Assembly: GCA_031424795.1 (NCBI GenBank) | Contig: JANPIC010000037.1 | Coordinates: forward strand, 1 to 64,000 | Direction of reading: 5' to 3' | DNA length: 64,000 nucleotides | DNA from: Aalborgiella sp031424795 | GTDB taxonomy: Bacteria; Pseudomonadota; Gammaproteobacteria; Burkholderiales; Burkholderiaceae_C | In this document: positions 50,791-59,423 of the stretch, piece by piece | Layout of the letters: each line of letters opens with the position of its first letter | Numbering within the stretch: position 1 is the stretch's first letter | Notes under the pieces: generated by a model | Databases searched by the model: none | Told to the model about the DNA's origin: nothing | The model's input: only the letters and a program-made list of their open reading frames with translations | Made by a program: the position numbers and the translations under genes

Positions 50791-51781
50791 TCACCCAAGC
50801 TCCCGTCTTTTCAGATGCAAACAAAGCATCAATCACTCTCATATTCAAAATCGCATCCTCAACACCATAGGGCAAGGTCATTTCGCCCCGCACTACTTTT
50901 GAAAATGCATCACCTTGCAAACCGTACATATTGCACGCGGGCAAGGTGTGCTTTTGCATGGATGAGCCATTCAAGGTGCTGCCATCATCTACAAAATAAT
51001 CGGTCTCGCCACCCAAAGGCGCATTGAAAGGAATTTGAATTTCAATGCGTTTTTCTGTACCAACCACTTGCACACGCTGGTGCGTCACAGATTGTGTCGA
51101 CACGGTGAAATCTAAGCGTCTTCCATCACCAAAATCGAGCAAGGCACTCACGGTGCGATCGACTTTGAAGTCAGGATCGCGGTCAACCAAAGCGATCACG
51201 CGTTTAGGTTCGGCATCAAACAAAAATCGCCCCGTAACAATCGGGTAACAGCCAATGTCATACAGCGCACCGCCGCCAATTTCATACTTGTTGCGTATGT
51301 TGTTGGTGTCGCGGTTGAAGTATGAAAAGAATGCTTGAACAGTACGCAAATCGCCCAGTTCACCACTGCGCACACGATCACGCACTTGCAACCATTGCGG
51401 ATGAAAGCGCACCATGAAGGCTTCCATGATGTGCACTTTGTCGGCCACTTCGCGCAGCTGCGCCGCTTCGTTGGCGTTGATGGCAAACGGTTTTTCGCAG
51501 AGCACATGCTTACCGGCGCGCGCAGCTTGCAGCGTTAATGGCACATGCAAGTCGTTCGGCAAAGGGTTGTAGATGGCTTCAATCTCAGGGTCAGCCAACA
51601 ATGCTTCGTAAGAACCATAGGCCTTGGGAATACCCAACTTGGCCGCCCACTCATCAGCACGACCGGGCGCACGCGAGGCGATGGCTCGCACATCGCAAAA
51701 CTCGCTTTGCTGCATAGCAGGGATAACCTTCTCCCAACCAATTTTGGCGGTACTAAGAATACCCCATACTACTTTTTTCAT
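50783..51781 (-). CDS. Gfo/Idh/MocA family NAD(P)-dependent oxidoreductase
   Basis: 332 aa, cytosolic. The N-terminal Rossmann domain starts VVWGILSTAKIGWEKVIPAMQ; LHVPLTLQAARAGKHVLCEKPFAINANEA near residue 80-105 contains the EKP catalytic Lys. The C-terminal substrate domain has GGGALYDIGCYPI near 165. The sugar or polyol substrate is unknown; a D-xylose-type or glucose-type substrate would fit the xylose operon next to it. Its ribosome-binding site (AGGA) is inside the dispersed repeat directly upstream. It overlaps the UnbV gene by 8 bases. Confidence 0.87.
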   Translation of the reverse strand: MKKVVWGILSTAKIGWEKVIPAMQQSEFCDVRAIASRAPGRADEWAAKLGIPKAYGSYEALLADPEIEAIYNPLPNDLHVPLTLQAARAGKHVLCEKPFAINANEAAQLREVADKVHIMEAFMVRFHPQWLQVRDRVRSGELGDLRTVQAFFSYFNRDTNNIRNKYEIGGGALYDIGCYPIVTGRFLFDAEPKRVIALVDRDPDFKVDRTVSALLDFGDGRRLDFTVSTQSVTHQRVQVVGTEKRIEIQIPFNAPLGGETDYFVDDGSTLNGSSMQKHTLPACNMYGLQGDAFSKVVRGEMTLPYGVEDAILNMRVIDALFASEKTGAWVNV

Positions 51782-51815
51782 AGCTATAATCCTAATAAAT
51801 ACGCCGGTTAGACGC
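51781..51815 (+). repeat. Dispersed palindromic repeat, copy 10
   Basis: TAGCTATAATCC followed by TAATAAATACGCCGGTTAG. It touches the start codon of the Gfo/Idh gene, and on the minus strand supplies AGGA about 9 bases before the ATG. Confidence 0.75.
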
Positions 51816-51879
51816 CATTTTGTTCATAAAATATTAACTATTCATTCAAATAAATTTGAATGAATTTGACTGAGTTAAG

Positions 51880-53196
51880 TTAAATAAACGAATTGAGCAA
51901 ATTCTCTAGATTTTCTTGACGTCCAGAAACTGGGCGCGTATCTGCATTGCTTTGCAGCACACGTGCCGCTACCGCATCCAAGCTCAACTTGCCAGCCATG
52001 ACGTCGCCACCAAAACTTGACTTCCAACCCGCATAACGGTCTTGACGCGCTTTCTCAAAACGACCGTCGTTGATCATCTTTTCGGCAATCAACAAGGCAC
52101 GCGCTGTCACATCCATGCCACCAATGTGGCCATAGAACATATCTTCAGGGTCAATCGATTGACGGCGCACCTTGCTGTCAAAATTCACACCGCCCGTTGT
52201 AAACCCACCCGCTTGCATAATTTGGTACATCACCAAAGCAGTTTCTGGAATGCTGTTCGGGAACTGATCGGTATCCCACTGGCACTGCATATCGCCACGG
52301 TTCATGTCGATAGAGCCGAAAAGCCCCATGTCGATGGAGGACGCAATTTCATGTTCAAAGCTGTGCCCTGCCAATGTGGCATGGTTGGCTTCGATGTTGA
52401 CTTTGACTTCTTTTTCCAAGCCATGCTTGAGCAAGAAGCCATACACAGTAGCAACGTCAAAATCGTACTGGTGCTTGGTCGGTTCACGTGGTTTTGGCTC
52501 CAACAAAATCGCGCCTTTGAAGCCGATTTTGTGTTTATAGTCCACAACCATGTTCAAGAATCGCCCCATTTGGTCAAGCTCTTGCCCCATCAGCGTGTTC
52601 AGCAATGTCTCATAACCTTCGCGACCACCCCACAAAACGTAATTTTCACCACCGAGCTTGAGCGTGGCATCCATGGCTTCTTTAACTTGCAAAGCAGCAA
52701 GTGCAAAAATCTCTGGGTCTGGATTTGTAGAAGCGCCCGACATGAATCGGCGGTGACTGAACAAATTAGCTGTTCCCCACAACAGCTTCATGCCAGTTTC
52801 CTGTTGCTTAGCAGCCAACACATCAACCATCGCGTGCAGATTATTGACACTGTCACGCGGTGTTGCGCCTTCTGGTGCAACGTCGCGATCATGGAAACAA
52901 TAGTAAGGCGCGCCTAGTTTTTGAAAAAACTCAAATGCAGCATCTGCCTTGGCTTTCGCAGCCGCCATCGGGTCGGCAATGTGCTGCCAAGGGCGCTCAA
53001 ACGTGCCATCGTAGCCAAACGGGTCAAAGCCGTTCCAGCAGTAGCTGTGCCAGTAGCAAACAGCGAAACGCAAATGGTCTTCCATGCGTTTACCCAAAAC
53101 CATGCGGTCTTTGTCGTACCATTTGAAGGCGAGAGGATTTTTAGATTCGGCGCCTTCAAATTTGATTGGGGCGACTGCGTTGAAATACGAGCTCAT
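51880..53196 (-). CDS. xylA: Xylose isomerase
   Basis: Converts D-xylose to D-xylulose, 438 aa, the class II length. FNAVAPIKFEGAESKNPLAFKWYD is the usual start (read in parts); YYCFHDRDVAPEG near 100 holds the catalytic His; VLWGGREGYETLLNT near 185, LEPKPREPTKHQYDFD near 232 and NIEANHATLAGHSFEHE near 265 are the metal-binding motifs; SIDMNRGD near 295 is also conserved. It is the last gene of the xylose operon, 105 bp after xylB. That gap is very AT-rich and could hold a second promoter. Confidence 0.96.
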   Translation of the reverse strand: MSSYFNAVAPIKFEGAESKNPLAFKWYDKDRMVLGKRMEDHLRFAVCYWHSYCWNGFDPFGYDGTFERPWQHIADPMAAAKAKADAAFEFFQKLGAPYYCFHDRDVAPEGATPRDSVNNLHAMVDVLAAKQQETGMKLLWGTANLFSHRRFMSGASTNPDPEIFALAALQVKEAMDATLKLGGENYVLWGGREGYETLLNTLMGQELDQMGRFLNMVVDYKHKIGFKGAILLEPKPREPTKHQYDFDVATVYGFLLKHGLEKEVKVNIEANHATLAGHSFEHEIASSIDMGLFGSIDMNRGDMQCQWDTDQFPNSIPETALVMYQIMQAGGFTTGGVNFDSKVRRQSIDPEDMFYGHIGGMDVTARALLIAEKMINDGRFEKARQDRYAGWKSSFGGDVMAGKLSLDAVAARVLQSNADTRPVSGRQENLENLLNSFI

Positions 53197-53301
53197 GTCT
53201 TGTCCTTGATGAAGCAGTTGTGGTTAAGTAAAAGTCTAGTAGTCTCTACGTACAGTTTTTCTGTTTTCTTATTTTTTTATAACTTATTTTTATAGTTATT
53301 T

Positions 53302-54765
53302 TTATTTTTGAATAGATTTCAAAACGGGATAAATGGCGCGAAAACGCTGGTAACGAGGCGCTAGAATTTTCAATCCTTCAGCATCTGGTTTGTAAATCTT
53401 TGATATTTTTGGTGTCAAACACACATCAGCGACTGCAGCGCCCGTTGCCAGCCAAGCCAAACGTGCAGCACCCAGCGCGCCGCCAGCGGCAGATTCTTCA
53501 TGCGTGACGATGTTGATATTCAACAAGGTAGCCAATTGCTGTGCCCACAAAGCGCTACGTGCACCGCCGCCCACCAATGAAAGTTGCGTCACGCCACAAC
53601 CCGCTTCTTGCAAGGCACGCATGCCGTCTGCAAGTCCGAAGCTAACACCTTCAATCACAGAATATGCAAGTGCTGCAGCATCAGTGTCATTGCTGAGTTC
53701 ATGAAAGCTGCCACGCGTTACAGCATCGTTGTGCGGTGTGCGTTCACCGCTCAAATACGGTAAAAAGAGAGGTGCCTTGGCGCGTTGTACAGCATTTAAT
53801 CCACTGGCTTGCGCTTCTAAGGCAGCTTCAGAGCTTGCGCCCAAAAGCCTGGTCACCCACTGCAAACAACTGGCAGCCGAGAGCATCACGCTCATTTGGT
53901 GCCAGCGATCTGGCACGGCATGGCAAAATGCGTGTGTTGCACTGGATGCATTAGGCTGGTACTTTGGCGTCACCACAAACAGTACACCACTTGTGCCTAA
54001 AGACAAAAAGCCTTCCCCCGCATTGACGGCACCCATGCCCACTGCGCTGGAAGCGTTGTCGCCAGCACCACCGGCAACGACGATACCAACCGGCAAACCA
54101 AGTGTTTCAGCGGCTTGTGGCGTTAAATTGCCACTTGCAGCGCTGCCCTCAACCAAGCTTGGCATGTGTGCTTCGGTCAAGCCAGTGAGTTTGAGCAACT
54201 CTGCTGACCACGCGCGTTTTTCAACATCCAGCCACATACTGCCACTGGCGTCAGACATATCGGAAACAAACTCGCCCGTGAGCATGAAGCGAATGTAATC
54301 CTTAGGCAGAATGACTTTAGCAATCTTTGTAAACACAGCTGGCTCATGTTTAGCAAGCCAACGCAACTTGGGCGCTGTGAAACCTGGCATTGCTAAGCTG
54401 CCGGCAATTTGTGGCAATGCGGGCAACTCAGCCATCATCTCTTCGCATTCTTTTGCAGAACGGGTATCGTTCCACAAAATTGCTGGGCGAAGCACTTGGT
54501 TGTTTGCACCCAACAAAACTGCACCATGCATTTGCCCGGACAGTCCAATCGCTTTTATTGCTGCATACTGCACAGGAAACTTGGTTTTCAATTGCGTCAA
54601 TGCAGATTGCGTAGCCGACCACCAAGTTGCAGGTTCTTGCTCACTGTGACCCACATGTGGTCTGGAAACTTCTAAAGACGAACCTGTGACACCAACCACA
54701 TGATGCTCCGCATCAAGCAGCAAAACCTTCACTTCCGACGTACCGACGTCAATGCCTAAAAACAT
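53302..54765 (-). CDS. xylB: Xylulokinase
   Basis: Phosphorylates D-xylulose to xylulose 5-phosphate, 487 aa, FGGY family. The start MFLGIDVGTSEVKVLLLD holds the first phosphate-binding loop; GLSGQMHGAVLL near 75 and ILWNDTRSAKECEEM near 92 are typical of XylB; VAGGAGDNASSAVGMGAVNAGEGFLSLGTSG near 232-262 holds the catalytic Asp; LVGGGARSALWAQQLATLL near 393 is the adenosine motif. It starts directly at the regulator's stop codon (54766). Confidence 0.95.
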   Translation of the reverse strand: MFLGIDVGTSEVKVLLLDAEHHVVGVTGSSLEVSRPHVGHSEQEPATWWSATQSALTQLKTKFPVQYAAIKAIGLSGQMHGAVLLGANNQVLRPAILWNDTRSAKECEEMMAELPALPQIAGSLAMPGFTAPKLRWLAKHEPAVFTKIAKVILPKDYIRFMLTGEFVSDMSDASGSMWLDVEKRAWSAELLKLTGLTEAHMPSLVEGSAASGNLTPQAAETLGLPVGIVVAGGAGDNASSAVGMGAVNAGEGFLSLGTSGVLFVVTPKYQPNASSATHAFCHAVPDRWHQMSVMLSAASCLQWVTRLLGASSEAALEAQASGLNAVQRAKAPLFLPYLSGERTPHNDAVTRGSFHELSNDTDAAALAYSVIEGVSFGLADGMRALQEAGCGVTQLSLVGGGARSALWAQQLATLLNINIVTHEESAAGGALGAARLAWLATGAAVADVCLTPKISKIYKPDAEGLKILAPRYQRFRAIYPVLKSIQK

Positions 54766-56040
54766 TCATTGCTCCAGAACTTGCGCGGGCGAGCCGCGAC
54801 GTTTGAGTGGCTTTGCTGGCGCCACATATTGATTAGCTTGAGGTTTCAGTGATCTCGCGTATTTAACTTCTTCTGCTTCTGCTTCCGTAACTGTTGTGTT
54901 CTCAACCATTTGTTGCTGCGGCGCAGACTTTCCAACTGGCATCGGTCGTAAGAACCGGTGCCAAACCAGCGCAGCAGAACCCACAGCAGCTGCCAATAAA
55001 CCATATCGTGCAGCACGCACCGTCGTCAACGGCATGTCTGCTAATTTCGAGTAGTTAGTCAATGTTGCAATTGCTTTATCGATCATTTCTGGGTTGTTGA
55101 CGCATGATTGGCCGCCCAAAACAATCGTACGCGGATTAAACATGACATCTAAGTTTTGAATCAAAACGCCTAGATACTTACCAGCCAAATCAGTGTTTTT
55201 TGCGGTCTTCAATGCCCGTGAGCCAATGAAAGTTTCGGCACATCCCAACCTTCCGCAGGAGCAAAGTGGCCCATCAATTTGCAAGATGGTGTGCCCTATC
55301 TCGCCAGCCATACCAATCGCCCCCACAAACAGCCTGTCATTCAGAATAATGCCAGCGCCCACGCCCACGTCACAACTGACAAAGATCAAAGGGTCTTCAC
55401 CTTCGCTGGTTGAAAACTCATACTCGCTTAAAGCTGCCGCATCCGCATCATTTTGAAGATGGATAGGAACTTGAGGTACACCAATGTTGATAAATGCCGT
55501 AGAAATCATGCTCAAAAACGGCACTTCTCGCCAGCCTAAATTAGGTGCAAACCTAACCATGCCAGCTTCCTCATTGATGGCACCCGGCAAGCAAACACCT
55601 ACGCCTGAGAGAAGCAACTTCTTCGCTGCCAGTTGCTGACATTGTTCAAAAACCAATTGCGCTGTTTGTTGGCACACGCGCGCAGGCAGGTTTGACGCCA
55701 AGGGCACTTGCGCGTGTGATACGACGACACCAGTCAGCGTCACGCACACAACACGCAGGCACTCCACCGCAATTTCAACCCCCATCAGCACCCGCGTTTC
55801 CGCATCTAGCTGCAATGGCGTTGATGGCCGACCCATACCTTCCACAGCTACTGGCGCACGAGCTTCTGCCATCCATTTTTCAGCAACCAACTCCCGCACC
55901 AGCGCACTGACGGTTGATTTGGTCAACCCACTTTTACGCGCCAAATCTGCACGTGACAGTCCAGACTCAGAGCGCATCAACCGCAGCAAGACGCTGCGAT
56001 TGATGCGTTTAAGGAGTTGCTGGTCGCCCGTGGTTTTCAT
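54766..56040 (-). CDS. ROK family transcriptional regulator of the xylose operon (XylR-like)
   Basis: Repressor with an N-terminal winged helix (residues 1-75; SGLSRADLARKSGLTKSTVSALVRELV) and a ROK sugar-binding domain. The Zn motif CSCGRLGCAETF is near 255 and the ATP-like motif DVGVGAGIILND near 220. 424 aa. After the ROK domain there is an extra tail of about 70 residues with a hydrophobic stretch (GLLAAAVGSAALVW) and a polar, basic end (KPLKRRGSPAQVLEQ). It lies between xylG and xylB; xylose or a phosphorylated product is the likely effector. Confidence 0.9.
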   Translation of the reverse strand: MKTTGDQQLLKRINRSVLLRLMRSESGLSRADLARKSGLTKSTVSALVRELVAEKWMAEARAPVAVEGMGRPSTPLQLDAETRVLMGVEIAVECLRVVCVTLTGVVVSHAQVPLASNLPARVCQQTAQLVFEQCQQLAAKKLLLSGVGVCLPGAINEEAGMVRFAPNLGWREVPFLSMISTAFINIGVPQVPIHLQNDADAAALSEYEFSTSEGEDPLIFVSCDVGVGAGIILNDRLFVGAIGMAGEIGHTILQIDGPLCSCGRLGCAETFIGSRALKTAKNTDLAGKYLGVLIQNLDVMFNPRTIVLGGQSCVNNPEMIDKAIATLTNYSKLADMPLTTVRAARYGLLAAAVGSAALVWHRFLRPMPVGKSAPQQQMVENTTVTEAEAEEVKYARSLKPQANQYVAPAKPLKRRGSPAQVLEQ

Positions 56041-56052
56041 AACACATCAGAT

Positions 56053-56862
56053 TTACTGAGCAGGCCTATCCGTTTGTGGTTTACCCACAGGCTGCTTGCC
56101 AGAAATGATCATGCCTAGCACTTCATCTTCAGTCACATCAGCTGTTTTATACATGCCAAGTGATTTACCGTTTTTCATGACGACTAGGCGATCACTGAGA
56201 GCAAACACGTCATGCATGTCATGGCTGATCAAGAAAATGCCAACGCCTTCTGCTTTGAGTTGGCGCACCAAGTTACCGACCATTGCGGTCTCTTCAGGGC
56301 CAAGCGCTGCTGTAGGCTCGTCCATGATCAAAATGCGAGCATTGAAGTAAATGGCACGAGAAATAGCAACCACTTGACGCTGTCCACCCGACAAACGGCG
56401 CACAGGAATACGCACATTGGTAAAGTTTTTATTCAAACGATGAAACACTTTACGCGCATCCGCATCCATGCGGTGATCGTCTAGCGTACGCCATTTTGTC
56501 AACAGTTCACGGCCTAAAAACAAATTGGCCACAGAATCAAGGTTATCCGCCAAAGCCAAGGTTTGGTAGATGGATTCAATACCCAAATGCTGCGCATCAG
56601 CTGGCGAACGCACATGAACTTTTTCACCCGAGATAACCACATCACCGCTGTCAATGGGGTACGCACCAGCCAGCATTTTCATGAGCGTTGATTTACCAGC
56701 ACCGTTATGCCCCAACACTGCGACCACTTCGCCGGGGTATAAGGTCATGCTGACATCGTCAACCGCATGCACACCACCGAATGATTTTTTGATGTTGCGC
56801 AGTTCAACCAAACACTTGGAAGTATCCACAGAAGTATTAACTGATGTATTTAAGCTACTCAT
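56053..56862 (-). CDS. xylG: Xylose ABC transporter ATP-binding protein (single-domain type)
   Basis: Uptake ATPase of 269 aa. Walker A GHNGAGKSTLMKML is near residue 46, signature RLSGGQRQVVAISRAIY near 145, Walker B ILIMDEPTAALG near 168 and the switch His in FLISHDMHDVF near 200. Canonical XylG has two ABC domains in about 500 residues; this has one, as in FrcA-type systems, so two copies should be used. ATG 56862 has AGGAG 7 bases upstream and overlaps the xylH stop by 4 bases. Confidence 0.9.
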   Translation of the reverse strand: MSSLNTSVNTSVDTSKCLVELRNIKKSFGGVHAVDDVSMTLYPGEVVAVLGHNGAGKSTLMKMLAGAYPIDSGDVVISGEKVHVRSPADAQHLGIESIYQTLALADNLDSVANLFLGRELLTKWRTLDDHRMDADARKVFHRLNKNFTNVRIPVRRLSGGQRQVVAISRAIYFNARILIMDEPTAALGPEETAMVGNLVRQLKAEGVGIFLISHDMHDVFALSDRLVVMKNGKSLGMYKTADVTEDEVLGMIISGKQPVGKPQTDRPAQ

Positions 56863-58049
56863 ACTGTGTCTCCTGTCCACTTGCGATAAGCCACGTCAAA
56901 AACGACCGCAGCAATCAAAACCTGCCCAATGATGATGTAGCGGGTACCAATAGAAATGTCCAGCAGCAACATGCCGCTGTCGATACATTGCATGATCAAT
57001 GCACCAAGCACAGAGCCAATAATCGTTCCGCTACCACCAGCCAAAGCCGTGCCACCAATAACAGTTGCAGCAATGACCAACAGCTCTAAGTTATTACCTA
57101 CAGAATTGGTACCTGCATTCAAACGCGATATCGCAACAATAGCGGCAATTGTGATCAAAATTGACAACAATAAAAACAGCAACATCGTTACTTTTTTGAC
57201 CGGAATACCCACCAAAGCGGCAGCATCAGGGTTGCCGCCAATCGCGTAAATGTAGCGACCAAAACGTGTGCGATGCACCAAAAATGCGATAAACAAAGCC
57301 ACAGCACCCCAAATCAGCACTGGAATTGGAATACCTTGCGCTTCTGGTTTGTTAGGAATTTGATAAGCATTCATCACCGCAACAAAAGCGAGAATAATGC
57401 CAATTGGAATCAGCACAATCACCGCATCCAACCAAGCTGGGTTCATAGGAACGCCATAGGTTTTTTTGGCGCGGCGTTTACTGATCAATGAAATCACCAA
57501 GCCCACAGACAACAGCAAACCAATGACCCAACTGGCTTTGGTGCCAATGCCACCGTTAAAGCCACCACCGAGTTTGAGGAAAAATTCGTCTGCCAAAGGC
57601 TGCGTTTTGCCATCTGCCACCAAATAAGCAGCGCCACGAAACGACATCAAACCACCCAAGGTCACCACAAAAGATGGCACACCAATAAACGCTGTTAATG
57701 CACCTTGGTACATCGACACAGCAATGGCTGCACCCAAGCCAGCAAGCGACGCCGCTTGCCAAGACCAATTAGCGGTATACATCAAAAATGCAATCAACAC
57801 ACCGACAAAACCCATGACTGAGCCCACCGACAAATCAATATGGCGCGCCACAATGATCAGCACCATGATGGTTGCCAAAATACCCACCACAGCCGTTTGC
57901 TGGGCGATGTTGTACAAGTTTTCTGCCGATAAAAAGATACCGTCAGAAAGAATATTAAAAACGAGTGCGATTGCTACCAACACACCGGACATCAAAACCA
58001 TGCGCCAGTCCACCTGGGCACGCTTGATTGATTGAATTGCAAGATTCAT
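56859..58049 (-). CDS. xylH: Xylose ABC transporter permease
   Basis: Inner-membrane permease of carbohydrate-uptake family 2, 396 aa, with about ten hydrophobic segments. HIDLSVGSVMGFVGVL near residue 65 and FVVTLGGLMSFRGAAYLVADGKTQPL near 130 (read in parts) are typical of XylH. The segment GNPDAAALVGIPVKKVTMLLF near 275 is the ATPase-contact loop, followed by GGTALAGGSGTIIGSVLGALI near 335. ATG 58049 has GGGAG upstream; the frame to 58064 starts with a GTG inside that site. Confidence 0.93.
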   Translation of the reverse strand: MNLAIQSIKRAQVDWRMVLMSGVLVAIALVFNILSDGIFLSAENLYNIAQQTAVVGILATIMVLIIVARHIDLSVGSVMGFVGVLIAFLMYTANWSWQAASLAGLGAAIAVSMYQGALTAFIGVPSFVVTLGGLMSFRGAAYLVADGKTQPLADEFFLKLGGGFNGGIGTKASWVIGLLLSVGLVISLISKRRAKKTYGVPMNPAWLDAVIVLIPIGIILAFVAVMNAYQIPNKPEAQGIPIPVLIWGAVALFIAFLVHRTRFGRYIYAIGGNPDAAALVGIPVKKVTMLLFLLLSILITIAAIVAISRLNAGTNSVGNNLELLVIAATVIGGTALAGGSGTIIGSVLGALIMQCIDSGMLLLDISIGTRYIIIGQVLIAAVVFDVAYRKWTGDTV

Positions 58050-58134
58050 GATACTTACTCCCACCTCTACTGAACCAATAAAACCAACGAAAAAACCGAT
58101 TTTTCATGACCAAATCCATGGGTCACAAACGACA

Positions 58135-58155
58135 CCGCGGGCGCTAGGCCCGCGG
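58135..58155 (-). terminator. G/C-rich hairpin between xylF and xylH
   Basis: CCGCGGGC and GCCCGCGG form an 8-bp stem with a 5-base loop. On the minus strand only a weak T-run follows, so it is more likely a partial terminator or stabilising hairpin that raises XylF over XylH and XylG. Confidence 0.6.
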
Positions 58156-58222
58156 CGTAACTTCTAAGCTGCTTCTTAAGCTGCAGATTCGAAAATCAAC
58201 ACTTATTCAAGCATTGTTTTGC

Positions 58223-59242
58223 TTATTTGCAGACAGCAACTTTCGCGCCATCGATACCTTTGCACAAAACGTCTTTCTTGATGTAACCGGCTTTCAAAAC
58301 AACATCCAAGTTGTCTTTGGTCACTGGGATTGGCTTCAAGAAGATAGACTTCAAAGTCATCTTCTTAGGGCCGCCTGCCCAGTCAACAGCGCCAGTCACT
58401 GGCTTGCCAGCGCCCAACTCAACAGCAGCTTTAGCTGCAGCTGTGCCGAGGTCAGCAGAGTTTTTCCAGACTGACACAGTCTGTGTACCAGCAGCCACAC
58501 GGTTCAAAGCAGCGTGATCGCCGTCTTGACCAGACACTGGAATACCTTGCAAGCCCTTGGCTGTCAGAGCAGCCACAACACCGCCGGCCATGCCGTCGTT
58601 TTGCGCCACAACAGCGTCAACCTTGTTGGCGTTCTTAGTCAGAATCTGCTCCATGTTTTTCTGAGCATTTTGTGGGTTCCAGCCAGAGGTGAACTCTTCG
58701 CCCACAATCTTCACGTCGCCCTTTTTGATAGCGTCAGCCAACACTTCGCCTTGGCCTTCGCGCAAGAATGCGGCGTTGTTATCACCTGGGTCGCCTTTGA
58801 TGATGGCGTAGTTACCTTTTGGTTTGACTTGCAAAATAGCGCGAGCAGTCATACGGCCCACTTCTTTGTTGTCAAACGTGATGTATGTCACGCCTGGAGC
58901 TTCGAACAAACGGTCATAAGCGATGACTGGAATCTTCAATTGAGCAGCTTTGTTCACAGCTGGCAAAATCGCGTCTTTGTCTTTGCCCAAAACGATCAAA
59001 ACTTTAGCGCCCTTAGCGATCAAGCCGTCGATGTCAGCCAATTGCTTCTCAGAAGAAGCGCCAGCATCAGCCATGATGTATTTAGCACCAGACTTAGCCA
59101 ATTCTGCCTTGATAGCAGCTTCGTCAGTCTTCCAACGCTCTTCTTGGAACGCGTCGTAGCTCACGCCGACGACCAATTGTGCGAAAGATGAACCAGCAGC
59201 CATGGCCAAAGCCAAAGCGGTCAGAGTACGTTTAAATTGCAT
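58223..59242 (-). CDS. xylF: D-xylose ABC transporter substrate-binding protein
   Basis: Periplasmic binding protein of the ribose/xylose type, 339 aa. A signal peptide ends AAGSSFA near residue 21. VVGVSYDAFQEERWKTDEAAIKAEL is the usual XylF start (read in parts); VIAYDRLFEAPGVTYITFDNKEVG near 105-130 and AQNDGMAGGVVAALTAKGLQGIPVSGQDGD near 215-245 are ligand-region motifs. It is the first gene of the xylFHG-regulator-BA operon. A palindromic operator candidate lies 39-52 bp before the start. Confidence 0.94.
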   Translation of the reverse strand: MQFKRTLTALALAMAAGSSFAQLVVGVSYDAFQEERWKTDEAAIKAELAKSGAKYIMADAGASSEKQLADIDGLIAKGAKVLIVLGKDKDAILPAVNKAAQLKIPVIAYDRLFEAPGVTYITFDNKEVGRMTARAILQVKPKGNYAIIKGDPGDNNAAFLREGQGEVLADAIKKGDVKIVGEEFTSGWNPQNAQKNMEQILTKNANKVDAVVAQNDGMAGGVVAALTAKGLQGIPVSGQDGDHAALNRVAAGTQTVSVWKNSADLGTAAAKAAVELGAGKPVTGAVDWAGGPKKMTLKSIFLKPIPVTKDNLDVVLKAGYIKKDVLCKGIDGAKVAVCK

Positions 59243-59280
59243 TCTTTTATCTCCAGTTAATAAACCCCAAAGGGCGTTAA

Positions 59281-59294
59281 GTTTTAGCTAAAAC
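59281..59294. promoter_or_regulatory. 14-bp perfect palindrome upstream of xylF
   Basis: GTTTTAGCTAAAAC, 39-52 bp upstream of the xylF start codon. Its place just before the first gene of the operon suits the ROK regulator encoded in the same operon. A T-run (59351-59359) and other AT-rich sequence follow towards the divergent Stealth gene. Confidence 0.5.
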
Positions 59295-59423
59295 CTGCTT
59301 ACTTCAACAGCAGAACGCTATTTAGTTCAGCAAGAAAACGAAGTATCTGCTTTTTTTTTATCGAAAGTATTAGGGGAAACGCTAGTTTCGGTGTGGTTAC
59401 TTGAAAGAATTTATAGTCTGCGG

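Noticed and set aside
52042..52917. Long open frame of 291 codons on the plus strand opposite xylA.
   Set aside because: Shadow of a well-conserved gene; the product resembles no family I know, and it has no ribosome-binding site.
56053..56862. XylG taken as a truncated gene because canonical XylG has two ABC domains.
   Set aside because: The single domain is complete with all motifs and the start is coupled to xylH; single-domain ATPases are known in this transporter family.
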